Source: Chryseobacterium taiwanense | GTDB lineage: Bacteria > Bacteroidota > Bacteroidia > Flavobacteriales > Weeksellaceae | NCBI RefSeq assembly: GCF_000813825.1 | Contig: NZ_JWTA01000014.1 | Location: 62,001 to 126,000, forward strand | DNA: 64,000 nucleotides | Reading direction: 5' to 3' | Part shown: positions 6,016 to 13,472 of the stretch, piece after piece | How positions within the stretch are numbered: position 1 is the stretch's first letter | Layout: every line of letters begins with the position of its first letter | The notes under the pieces: model-generated | Told to the model about the DNA's origin: nothing | Seen by the model: the letters and a program-made list of their open reading frames with translations, nothing else | Database searches by the model: none | Translations under genes and position numbers: made by a program

Positions 6016-6387
6016 ATGGAAATAACAAAAAGATTATTATTTCTGGATGATATAAGATATCCGATTGAGGCGTATCATTACACCAAACAGGACATTTTCC
6101 TCAGAAAAGATTGGCATATCGTTCGAAATTATGAGCAGTTTGTCAACAGGATTTTGGAAAAAGGACTTCCAGAAATGATCTCTTTTGACCACGACCTTGC
6201 TGATCAACATTATTTAAAACCAAACTCTCAAGAATTTGTAGAGAAAACAGGTTACGATTGCGCAAAATGGTTGGTAGAATATTGTATGGATAATTACTTA
6301 GACTTACCAAAATTCTATTGCCATTCAATGAATCCTGTTGGAAAGGAAAATATTGAAAGCCTTTTAAAGAATTTCAAAAACTATTAA
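6016..6387 (+). CDS. Cyclic-phosphate processing receiver-like protein (cREC)
   Basis: 123 residues: LFLDDIRYP at 8-16, SFDHDLA at 56-62, a CAKWLVEYC helix and the C-terminal HSMNPVGKENI at 103-113. These are the marks of the receiver-like domain family named for proposed processing of 2',3'-cyclic phosphate ends on RNA. The paired histidine/aspartate (FDHD) and the HSMNP motif are the likely active site. It precedes an RNA ligase by 10 bases, fitting healing of a cleaved RNA end before sealing. Activity inferred from family and context. Confidence 0.85.
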   Translation: MEITKRLLFLDDIRYPIEAYHYTKQDIFLRKDWHIVRNYEQFVNRILEKGLPEMISFDHDLADQHYLKPNSQEFVEKTGYDCAKWLVEYCMDNYLDLPKFYCHSMNPVGKENIESLLKNFKNY

Positions 6388-6397
6388 AAACTAAAAA

Positions 6398-7414
6398 ATG
6401 ATTTTCAAAACATATAACTCCATAGAAAACGCTTACCAAACCCGCGTGATCGATCAGATCAGGATACAGGGTTTTGGGGATGAGGTTTTCATCGTGCAGG
6501 AGAAGGTTCATGGTGCAAATTTCTCTTTCTTCACCGACGGAAAGGAAATTAAGATTGCGAAAAGAACCGCTTTCATCGAAAAAGATGAAAAATTTTTCAA
6601 TGCACATCAAATTTTAGAACGTTACAGAAAAAATGTAATTGAAGTGTTCGAAAAAGTGAAAACGATGCATCCTGATGTTGAAACCGTAGTGATTTACGGT
6701 GAATTGTTCGGAGGTGGTTACAAACATAAAGAAGTAGAACCTGTAAAAGATGCAATTAAAGTTCAAAAAGGTGTTGAATATGCACCTCACAATGAATTTT
6801 ACGCATTCGATATTAAGTTAAATGGTACAACTTATTTGGATACAGATTTAGTCAACCAAATTTTTGAAGAAACCGGATTTTTCTATGCAAAAATCTTATT
6901 TCAAGGAACTTTGGATGAAGCTTTAAATTATCCGAATGTTTTTGATTCTAAAATTCCGGCTTGGTTGGGATTACCTGAAATCGAAAACAATATGTGTGAA
7001 GGAACGATTGTTAAAACTTTGAAAACCAAATATTTTGGAAATGGCTCAAGAGTCATTTTGAAAAATAAAAATGAAAAATGGGTTGAAAAATCTAAGGTGG
7101 TGAGAAAACAGAATAAAACGGTTCAAAAACAAATCAACTTTAGTGAAAAAGCTCAGAATATTTGGGAAGAAATCCAAAAATATGCAACTGTAAACAGATT
7201 GAATAACGTTGTCAGCAAAGTTGGTGAATTCGAACCCAAAATGGTAGGAAAAGTAATCGGTCTTTTTGCTCAAGATATTTTAGAAGATTTTGAAAAAGAT
7301 TTTCCGGAAGTTTTCAAAACCATAGAAAAAGAAGAACAAAAAAGAATCAACAAAAAGTTGAATTCTTTAGTGATTGATATTGTAAAAGAAGAATTAATTT
7401 CAGCAAAAGTTTAG
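6398..7414 (+). CDS. RNA ligase, Rnl2 type
   Basis: 338 residues. Nucleotidyltransferase motifs are in order: I EKVHGAN (35-41, Lys36 nucleophile), III VVIYGELFGGGY (98-109), IIIa EFYAFDIKL (134-142), IV EGTIVK (202-207) and V VILKNKN (220-226). The extra ~110 residues after motif V fit the C-terminal domain of T4 Rnl2-like ligases, which seal 3'-OH/5'-phosphate nicks in duplex RNA. The coding frame is intact and all catalytic residues are present. Next to cREC and a second ligase, it is the sealing enzyme of the cluster. Confidence 0.92.
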   Translation: MIFKTYNSIENAYQTRVIDQIRIQGFGDEVFIVQEKVHGANFSFFTDGKEIKIAKRTAFIEKDEKFFNAHQILERYRKNVIEVFEKVKTMHPDVETVVIYGELFGGGYKHKEVEPVKDAIKVQKGVEYAPHNEFYAFDIKLNGTTYLDTDLVNQIFEETGFFYAKILFQGTLDEALNYPNVFDSKIPAWLGLPEIENNMCEGTIVKTLKTKYFGNGSRVILKNKNEKWVEKSKVVRKQNKTVQKQINFSEKAQNIWEEIQKYATVNRLNNVVSKVGEFEPKMVGKVIGLFAQDILEDFEKDFPEVFKTIEKEEQKRINKKLNSLVIDIVKEELISAKV

Positions 7415-7465
7415 TTTTGATAAGTTGCCGATGAATGAAAATTTTTGTGTTAAAACAGATTAAAA

Positions 7466-8056
7466 ATGAAAAAGATAAGTACATTATTCAAAAAAGATAT
7501 AAATAATTTAGGAAGAGTTATTAACGAAATTAATCCTGAAAACAACTGGGTTTTTGACGGAAAAGCTGTTGCTACGCAAAAGTTTGATGGTTCTGCATGT
7601 GCAGTAATCAACGGTAAATTATACAAAAGATACGATGCAAAGAAAGGAAAAACGGCTCCTGAAGGCGCAATTCCGTGTCAGGAAGCAGATCTTATTACCG
7701 GTCATCATCCGCATTGGGTAGAGTGTGATTGTACTAAAAAAGACGATCAATACTTCTGGGAAGGCTTCAATGCTTTGGCCGAATCTGGCAAGGTAGAAGA
7801 CGGTACTTACGAACTTATCGGTGAGAAAGTACAAGGAAATCCCGAAAATATTAAAGGTCATTTATTGATAAAACATGGACATAATATTCTTAGTTTGGAA
7901 AGTTTGGATTTTGAATTCATCAAGAACTTTTTAAGCAATCCTGAGAATAATATGGAAGGTATCGTTTTCCATCATACAGCGGATCATCGTATGTGCAAGA
8001 TCAGGAAATCTGATTTTGGTATACGTAGAAAAACTTCAAAAGAACTTATTGTTTAA
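7466..8056 (+). CDS. Second, compact RNA ligase-like protein
   Basis: 196 residues. QKFDGSA (38-44) gives the KxDG nucleophile motif with Lys39, YELIGEKVQG lies near 115-124, EGIVFH at 164-169 and CKIRKSDFG at 177-185, matching nucleotidyltransferase motifs I, III/IIIa, IV and V in a minimal core. This is a DUF5565-like RNA ligase family without an added domain. A terminator at 8067-8100 follows, so genes 3803-8056 may form one transcript. Substrate preference relative to the Rnl2-type enzyme is unknown. Confidence 0.82.
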   Translation: MKKISTLFKKDINNLGRVINEINPENNWVFDGKAVATQKFDGSACAVINGKLYKRYDAKKGKTAPEGAIPCQEADLITGHHPHWVECDCTKKDDQYFWEGFNALAESGKVEDGTYELIGEKVQGNPENIKGHLLIKHGHNILSLESLDFEFIKNFLSNPENNMEGIVFHHTADHRMCKIRKSDFGIRRKTSKELIV

Positions 8057-8066
8057 AATAAAGATT

Positions 8067-8100
8067 AAGTTTCGGTAATCCATTTTATCGAAACTTTTTT
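8067..8100 (+). terminator. Intrinsic terminator after the second RNA ligase
   Basis: AAGTTTCG pairs with CGAAACTT over a 14-base loop and runs into T6. Confidence 0.8.
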
Positions 8101-8154
8101 ACGTGTTAAATTGAACTATAAAGCTAAAAGATTTATTATTTAAACGCTCTCTTT

Positions 8155-8227
8155 GTCATTCCGTAGGAATCTAGGCAAAGTTTGTAGAAGTAATAAAAAA
8201 TATACGCTTAGATTCCTACGGAATGAC
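8155..8227. repeat. Dispersed palindromic repeat, GTCATTCCGTAGG type
   Basis: GTCATTCCGTAGGAATCTA.. and ..TAGATTCCTACGGAATGAC are near-perfect inverted arms of about 19 bases around a short spacer. Same family as the repeats at 98, 10190, 12346, 15315 and 17356. Confidence 0.85.
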
Positions 8228-8273
8228 AAACTAAGTGTGATGCGGTTTTATGATAATAAAAAATTAAAAAGAA

Positions 8274-9218
8274 ATGTTACAAGCAGAAATAAAAAGTCTT
8301 TTAAAAGAAGACATCAGTATATTAATAAAAGTTCCAAATTCGGCAAAACATTATTTATGTGATTGCGGTGAAGCGAGTTTGCTGACGGTGAAAGAAGTTC
8401 AATCCGTTTCAGCGATTTTCATCAGTCATACTCATATTGATCATTTTTCAAATTTTGATGGAATTTTCAGACATCAGATTGGAAGCGGCGAAAAAATTGT
8501 TATTTGTGGACCGAAAAATATTCATCAACAAATTGAAGCTAGGTTAAAATCTTACACTTGGAATTTAATTGATGAAAATGCAATTGAATATGAAATCAGA
8601 GAAATCGTTTCGAAAGAAGAAATTAATGTCTATAAAATTCGTCCACCACATTGGAATCTTGAATTTGTTAAAACACAAAATTTCCTTTTTGAAGACGAAT
8701 ATGTGAATGTTGATTTTGCTATTCTCGATCACAAAACAGATTCTATCGCTTATTTATTCAAGGAAAAAGATTCGGTGACTTTTAATGAAAACGGTTCTGA
8801 ATTTAAAAAAGGAAAATGGATCAGTGAATTGAAAACAGCTTTTGAAAACAACGATTCTGACAAAGAAATTCAGATTGAAGAAATCGTTTACAAAGCTTCA
8901 GATTTATTTCATTTTTTGACTAAAAACGCAGGTTACAAATTAGGCGTAATTATGGATCATGCCGTTTGTGAAAGTAATTATGAAAAAATCAAAACGGTTT
9001 TCAAAAATGCAGATATGGTTTACATCGAAACTTTTTATAAAGATGAAGATCAGGAATTTGCAAAAATCAATTATCACAGTTTCGCATCCGCATCCGGAAA
9101 GATTATGAATGAATGTGAAGTAAAAGAAACAATTCCGATTCACTTTTCAAGAAGATATGTCGAAAGCGATAAACTGGAAATTGAAACGGCTTTTTATAAA
9201 GCGTTTCGAGGAAATTAA
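8274..9218 (+). CDS. MBL-fold metallo-hydrolase
   Basis: 314 residues. FISHTHIDHFSN (49-60) is the HxHxDH zinc motif; later DHA and the C-terminal HFSRRY supply further ligands. The layout resembles RNase Z-like and related RNA-acting MBL enzymes rather than beta-lactamases, but the large middle part (about 120-230) is divergent. Within an RNA-repair cluster, a nuclease or phosphodiesterase acting on RNA ends is plausible, not proven. The start is the first ATG of the frame, 46 bases after a palindromic repeat. Confidence 0.8.
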   Translation: MLQAEIKSLLKEDISILIKVPNSAKHYLCDCGEASLLTVKEVQSVSAIFISHTHIDHFSNFDGIFRHQIGSGEKIVICGPKNIHQQIEARLKSYTWNLIDENAIEYEIREIVSKEEINVYKIRPPHWNLEFVKTQNFLFEDEYVNVDFAILDHKTDSIAYLFKEKDSVTFNENGSEFKKGKWISELKTAFENNDSDKEIQIEEIVYKASDLFHFLTKNAGYKLGVIMDHAVCESNYEKIKTVFKNADMVYIETFYKDEDQEFAKINYHSFASASGKIMNECEVKETIPIHFSRRYVESDKLEIETAFYKAFRGN

Positions 9219-9263
9219 TCAAAAATATTTATTAAACTAAAATTAAAAAAACTAAAAATAATC

Positions 9264-10133
9264 ATGCAATTTAAAATACCTTTTCATTTCGATATGGAAA
9301 CGGCTGATCCTGATGATTCTATGACATTGGCTATTTTGGCTACGCATCCGAAAGTTCATCTGGCAAGCGTTTCTGTACATCCGGGAGGAAAAGATCAGAT
9401 AGGTTTTGTAAGACGCGTCTTGCAAATTTTGGGTAGGGAAGATATTCGCATTGGATCTGGAATTCCGAAAAATTCAGCCAGTCGGGTTTCGAGTTTTTAC
9501 CGAAGCTGGGTTGGAAAATTTGAAGACTCAGAAGCAGATGATACTGCAGCAAATATTATGACTGAAACACTTCGTCAATTTCCCGATTGTACTTTATTGA
9601 CCGGAGCAGCACTTACAAACCCTCATGCTTTTTGGGAAACCGGCGTTTTCTTTGATCGATGGTTTTGCCAAGGCGGTTTTGCAGGGGATAATATTGTTCC
9701 GAAAGAAAACCGATTGGAGAAATTTGATGGAAAAATTACCTGTGCGACTTTTAACCTGAACGGAAATCCATTGGCTGCAGAAAAGTTGCTTTCAATACCA
9801 ATGACTGAAAGACGATTGATTAGTAAAAATGTATGTCACGCTGCGGTTTTTACAAAAAAAGATGCAGAAATGTTGATTCCATTTCGAAATGAAAATAAAG
9901 GATTGAAGTTGTTTCTTAAAGCAGTGGAGCTCAAAGAAAAAGCACTTCATGATACCGTGGCAGCTTTATTGGCGATAGATCCTTCAAAAGCAGTTTGGGC
10001 AGAAGTTATTCCTTACAGACAGCGCGGTGAGTGGGGTTCAAAGGAAGTACAGGAAAATTCCGGACAGAATTCATCACTGATTACAACTCACATTCCGGAT
10101 TTAAAAGATCTATGGATGGTGATTAAACCTTAA
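9264..10133 (+). CDS. Nucleoside hydrolase-like protein
   Basis: 289 residues. DMETADPDDS at 10-19 corresponds to the calcium-binding DxDxxxDD loop of inosine-uridine nucleoside hydrolases; FNLNGNP and LHDTVAALLAIDP match their later active-site segments. These enzymes split the N-glycosidic bond of nucleosides or related ribosides. In this setting it could salvage nucleosides from degraded RNA or act on a ribosylated metabolite; context does not decide. Length is near the family norm of ~310. Confidence 0.85.
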   Translation: MQFKIPFHFDMETADPDDSMTLAILATHPKVHLASVSVHPGGKDQIGFVRRVLQILGREDIRIGSGIPKNSASRVSSFYRSWVGKFEDSEADDTAANIMTETLRQFPDCTLLTGAALTNPHAFWETGVFFDRWFCQGGFAGDNIVPKENRLEKFDGKITCATFNLNGNPLAAEKLLSIPMTERRLISKNVCHAAVFTKKDAEMLIPFRNENKGLKLFLKAVELKEKALHDTVAALLAIDPSKAVWAEVIPYRQRGEWGSKEVQENSGQNSSLITTHIPDLKDLWMVIKP

Positions 10134-10189
10134 CGAATTAATATTTATTAAACTAAAACTGCAAAAAGTTATTAATTATGCGTTTAATT

Positions 10190-10265
10190 GTCATTCAGGA
10201 CGTAACAAAGTGGAGTGAAGAATCTCTAAAAAATTATATTCAGATTCTTCCTTCGTCAGAATGAC
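10190..10265. repeat. Dispersed palindromic repeat, GTCATTCAGG type
   Basis: GTCATTCAGGACG.. and ..TTCGTCAGAATGAC with GAATCT/AGATTC inside. The right arm overlaps an upstream ATG of the next frame, which supports the later start at 10318. Confidence 0.75.
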
Positions 10266-10317
10266 AACATCATGTAAAATCAGAACTTTTGTAGTTAAAA
10301 AACAAACAATTAAAAAA

Positions 10318-10881
10318 ATGAAACCAAATATATTTTTCACAGCAGACCACCATTTTGGTCACGAAAATATTATAAAATTCTCCGAAAGACCTTTTGAGTC
10401 TTTGGAACAAATGAATGAAGAACTCATCAATAGATGGAATGAAAGGATCGGCAAGGACGATACTGTTTACCATTTAGGCGATATGAGTTTAGGCAAACCA
10501 GATTTCACGAAAGAAATTTTGGATCGCTTAAATGGAAATATTCATTTAATAAAAGGTAATCACGAAGGCGCAGCTCTGACTTATCCTAAACGATTTGCAT
10601 CCATCAGAGATTATCATGAGCTGAAAATCGATGAACCTGAAAACGGCAACGGCAAACAGAAAATCATCCTTTTTCATTACGCTATGAGAACCTGGAACGG
10701 TTCGCATCGTGGAGTTTGGCAACTTTACGGTCATTCACACGGAACATTACCCGATGATGAAATGGCTCTGAGCTTCGATGTCGGCGTAGATTGTCATAAT
10801 TTTTACCCGATTTCTTACGAAGAAGTCAAAGAATTAATGAAAAAGAAAAAGTGGACTCCACCATTTGCTCCGAGAAATTAA
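10318..10881 (+). CDS. Metallophosphoesterase
   Basis: 187 residues from ATG 10318; an earlier in-frame ATG at 10261 lies in a repeat and adds no domain. Motifs DHHFGH (10-15), LGDMSLG (53-59), KGNHE (79-83), a later FHY and GHSHG form the dinuclear metal site of calcineurin-like phosphoesterases. Small cytosolic members of this kind remove phosphates from nucleotides or nucleic acid ends, which would suit conversion of RNA termini before ligation. Last gene before the regulated exonuclease pair; a terminator follows at once. Confidence 0.85.
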   Translation: MKPNIFFTADHHFGHENIIKFSERPFESLEQMNEELINRWNERIGKDDTVYHLGDMSLGKPDFTKEILDRLNGNIHLIKGNHEGAALTYPKRFASIRDYHELKIDEPENGNGKQKIILFHYAMRTWNGSHRGVWQLYGHSHGTLPDDEMALSFDVGVDCHNFYPISYEEVKELMKKKKWTPPFAPRN

Positions 10882-10887
10882 AAAATG

Positions 10888-10910
10888 CTCCCTTCGGGGA
10901 GTTTTTTCTA
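10888..10910 (+). terminator. Intrinsic terminator
   Basis: CTCCC-TTCG-GGGAG hairpin with a stable tetraloop and six T, directly behind the metallophosphoesterase. Confidence 0.85.
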
Positions 10911-10923
10911 AATTATTTTTTAC

Positions 10924-10960
10924 TACGTAAATAGAATGCGTACTGACGGTTTTACCTTTG
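10924..10960 (+). promoter_or_regulatory. Regulated promoter A (operator plus -7 box), exonuclease pair
   Basis: Operator TACGTAAATAGAATGCGTA at 10924-10942 (half-sites TACGTA and TGCGTA) is followed after ten bases by TACCTTTG at 10953-10960. One of five such promoters in the island. Centred near -35, it suits an activator. A leader of about 100 bases precedes the first exonuclease ATG. Confidence 0.8.
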
Positions 10961-11067
10961 CACAACTTTAGCAGTAGCAGCAATTCTTCTTTAGGGTATT
11001 TCTTCCCGCTTCTCCAACGAAAAACCAAATGCAGATGAATGAAAATATGTAGAATAAAATAATAAAA

Positions 11068-11613
11068 ATGAAAACAACCAATGAAATAATCATTATCGAT
11101 TTGGAAGCCACGTGTTGGGAAAATGACAGAATTCCCGCTGGGCAAAAAACCGATATTATAGAAATAGGAATTTGCGAATTAAACAGAACAACACAAGCAA
11201 TTTCTAAGAAACAAAGCATTTATGTAATTCCAGAAAGGTCTAAAATTAATAAATTTTGTACAAATCTGACCGGAATTACTCCGCAATTAATTGAAGAAAA
11301 AGGAATCTATTTTGAAGAAGCCTGTGAGAAAATCAGAGATGAATATCATTCAAATCAGCTTACTTGGGCAGGTTTTGGAAATTTTGATAAAGAGCAAATC
11401 GTAGAACAATGCGATTATCTCGGAATCGAAAATCCTTTTTCAGAAAATTATATCAATGTGATGTATCAATTTAAAAATTATATCGGATTTCATAAAATGA
11501 TGGGTTTAAAAAGAGCTTTGAATTATATGAACATGGATTTTGAAGGCAATCATCACAGTGGAGCAGACGATGCTTACAACGCCGCCAAAATTTTGAGAGA
11601 AATTTTGGGGTGA
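11068..11613 (+). CDS. DEDDh 3'-5' exonuclease (first of a pair)
   Basis: 181 residues. DLEATCW at 11-17 supplies the first Asp/Glu, GFGNFDKE the second Asp, and NHHSGADDAYN near the C-terminus the His and last Asp, so all DEDDh residues are present. This is the compact ERI-1/KapD-like form acting on RNA or short DNA 3' ends. It is driven by operator promoter A, which places it in the same regulon as Ro60 and the Y-like RNAs. A paralogue follows after a repeat. Confidence 0.9.
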   Translation: MKTTNEIIIIDLEATCWENDRIPAGQKTDIIEIGICELNRTTQAISKKQSIYVIPERSKINKFCTNLTGITPQLIEEKGIYFEEACEKIRDEYHSNQLTWAGFGNFDKEQIVEQCDYLGIENPFSENYINVMYQFKNYIGFHKMMGLKRALNYMNMDFEGNHHSGADDAYNAAKILREILG

Positions 11614-11620
11614 ATTTGGG

Positions 11621-11699
11621 TTGGAAGTCTGAAGCTGGAGGCTGGAAGTAAATTACGCACTGTAAAAACTTCCATCTTCCCGCATCTATCTTCCAGCCA
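11621..11699. repeat. GGAAG-rich palindromic repeat, copy 2
   Basis: TTGGAAGTCTGAAGCTGGAG..GGAAGT against ..ACTTCCATC..CTTCCAGCC. It lies between the two paralogous exonuclease genes and may have been part of their duplication. Confidence 0.6.
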
Positions 11700-11723
11700 T
11701 TAACAATTAAATTTTTAAAACAA

Positions 11724-12272
11724 ATGAAAACAACAGATAATATATTAATTATAGACCTTGAAGCCACGTGTTGGAATGACCGACCGCCGAGAGGTCAGGA
11801 AAGCGAAATCATAGAAATCGGAGTTTGCATTATGGATGCAAAAACCGGTAAGATTTCGCAAAATGAGGGAATTTTAGTGAAACCTCAATTTTCAAAAGTG
11901 AGTCCGTTTTGTACGGAACTAACTTCTATTACTCAACAAATGCTTGATGATGAAGGCGTTTTGCTGGAAGATGCATTAGATATTCTGAGAGCGGAATATG
12001 ATTCTGAAGATCTGACCTGGGCAAGTTACGGAAACTATGATTTGAACATGCTTCAAAATCAGGCAAGAAGATTTAATGTCGATTATCCTCTGAGTGACGA
12101 TCATATCAATGTGAAAACATTATTCGGAGAATTGCATCCGACTGTTCGTAAAAGTGTTGGCATGGCAAGAGCTTTGGGAGAGTTGAATCTCAAGCTTGAA
12201 GGTACGCATCACAGAGGTGTGGATGATGCTAAGAATATTGCGAAAATTTTACATTGGTGCTTGCAGAGATAA
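11724..12272 (+). CDS. DEDDh 3'-5' exonuclease (second of a pair)
   Basis: 182 residues, clearly paralogous to the preceding gene: same MKTT start, DLEATCW at 11-17, SYGNYDLN and the THHRGVDDAKN C-terminal motif. All catalytic residues are kept. Divergence outside the motifs suggests different RNA targets. No operator of its own is seen, so it is probably co-transcribed from promoter A across the repeat; a strong terminator ends the unit. Confidence 0.9.
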   Translation: MKTTDNILIIDLEATCWNDRPPRGQESEIIEIGVCIMDAKTGKISQNEGILVKPQFSKVSPFCTELTSITQQMLDDEGVLLEDALDILRAEYDSEDLTWASYGNYDLNMLQNQARRFNVDYPLSDDHINVKTLFGELHPTVRKSVGMARALGELNLKLEGTHHRGVDDAKNIAKILHWCLQR

Positions 12273-12306
12273 TGTAACAATGTAGCAATTTAGAAATGTA
12301 ATAATG

Positions 12307-12333
12307 ACTCCCTTTTCAAAAGGGAGTTTTTTT
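12307..12333 (+). terminator. Intrinsic terminator after the exonuclease pair
   Basis: ACTCCCTTTT/AAAAGGGAGT hairpin followed by seven T. Confidence 0.85.
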
Positions 12334-12345
12334 ATTTCCGATCCT

Positions 12346-12420
12346 GTCATTGCGAGGAGCGAAGCGACGAAGCAATCTATTATTTACACTGAGATTGCTT
12401 CACTTTCAGTTCGCAATGAC
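12346..12420. repeat. Dispersed palindromic repeat, GTCATTGCGAGG type
   Basis: Close copy of 98-182: GTCATTGCGAGGAGCGAAGCG.. with ..TTCGCAATGAC and AGCAATCT/AGATTGCT arms. Confidence 0.85.
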
Positions 12421-12445
12421 AAAAAAAATTAAATAAAAATTTAAC

Positions 12446-12481
12446 AGCGCAAAAACATTGCGCAATTCTATTTTTACTTTG
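12446..12481 (+). promoter_or_regulatory. Regulated promoter B, permuted-tRNA transcript
   Basis: Operator AGCGCAAAAACATTGCGCA at 12446-12464 contains the perfect inverted repeat GCGCAA-N5-TTGCGC. TTTG of the -7 box (TTACTTTG) is at 12478-12481, 13 bases behind the operator. No long ORF follows; the first ATG encodes only MKQH, so the product is probably RNA. Confidence 0.8.
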
Positions 12482-12662
12482 CATCATCAAAATGAAACAA
12501 CACTAAAATTTTGAAAAACAGATTTTAGTCAAAATATCAGGCAGGTCTTGTTGGGTGTTTCTGTATATCACTATTGCAGAAGAATTTGTTGAGAAACATG
12601 ATTTCTTTCTGTTCAACTTGGCTTGAAGGTTTGAGGAGTTTGCCAAAAAACTTCTACCATGC

Positions 12663-12734
12663 GCTATGGGTCGGAGGTTCGAATCCTTCTATTTCCTTCG
12701 GGGGAATATAACTCAGTTCGGTTAGAGTAATAGC
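12663..12734 (+). ncRNA. Circularly permuted tRNA, unit 1
   Basis: Order of parts: anticodon-stem 3' strand GCTAT, T arm GGAGG/CCTTC with loop TTCGAAT, acceptor 3' strand TATTTCC, joining loop TTCGG (12697-12701), acceptor 5' strand GGGAATA, TA, D arm ACTC/GAGT, anticodon-stem 5' strand ATAGC. Both 7-bp acceptor and 5-bp anticodon stems pair. Its free ends lie where an anticodon nuclease would cut. Six T follow. Confidence 0.75.
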
Positions 12735-12745
12735 TTTTTTGATTT

Positions 12746-12852
12746 GTGGGTTCGAGTCCCACTGCCGATCCGAATAGATTGGTATGGCGAAATTGGTAAA
12801 CGCACTACATTACGGTTGTAGCTTATGTAAATAGACTCAAAATCTATTTTTT
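12746..12852 (+). ncRNA. Circularly permuted tRNA-Leu-like, unit 2
   Basis: T arm GTGGG/CCCAC (12746-12762), acceptor 3' strand TGCCGAT, loop CCGAATAG, acceptor 5' strand ATTGGTA and a Leu-type D arm. Then come two hairpins with 5-bp stems and 7-base loops: CTACA/TGTAG (12805-12821, loop TTACGGT) and ATAGA/TCTAT (12831-12847, loop CTCAAAA, which would be a CAA Leu anticodon). The second is followed by T6 and could also terminate transcription. The permutation point is in the variable region. Confidence 0.65.
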
Positions 12853-13011
12853 CGAGTTTTGAATATTCTCATTAAAAATATTCATGGAAAAGTCTGGGAT
12901 TTTTTCAGTTGCTGAATCAACATTTTGAAAAAGCCTGTAAGAAAAGATATTTTCTGAAAATGAAATAGAGACGAAGAATCAATAATTCTTGGATGAATTT
13001 TCTAAAAAGGA

Positions 13012-13112
13012 CGATCGTCCGCGTGAGCGATGGTAACGGATATCCTTTTTTGTTTGCAAAAAAGATAGAAGTGAACGTAGCGACCCAAGCTGCTGGTAAA
13101 GCCAAGGCGAGG
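13012..13112 (+). repeat. Dispersed GCGTGAGCGA..ATCCTTTTTT element
   Basis: Contains GCGTGAGCGATGGTAACGG, ATCCTTTTTTGTTTGCAAAA and AGATAGAAGTGAACG. The reverse complement of 17255-17330 has the same order of blocks, so this is a two-copy dispersed element. The rest of 12860-13450 shows hairpins and AT-rich DNA but no gene I can support. Confidence 0.55.
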
Positions 13113-13472
13113 GACACTCCCAAAATCTGAATAGTTAGAAACCGAATTTGAAAAAAAGATTCTAAGCTCAATGAATTTTTCTGAATTGCTTTCCTTCCGC
13201 CGTTTTGGAAGAAGAAATTCCGGGTTTTCTTTTTTTAATTAAAAAAATATTAGAACTGATTTTAAATTAACCACAAAAGAGACAAAAGATATTAGAAATG
13301 TAATTATTAGATAATCAAAGCTCTCAAAAGAATAAAAATCAAAGATTTTTTAAAAACTGATGTGTGCTTTTTTGCATGTTTAATGATAAACTTTAAAATG
13401 AACATCAAAATCTTTGTGCCTTTTGCGGTTAAATAAAAAGTAAAATTAATAACCATTTAAAATATTAAAACG

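Noticed and set aside
12917-13171. Minus-strand frame of 84 codons
   Set aside because: It lies over the dispersed ATCCTTTT element; the second copy of the element at 17255 does not keep the frame.
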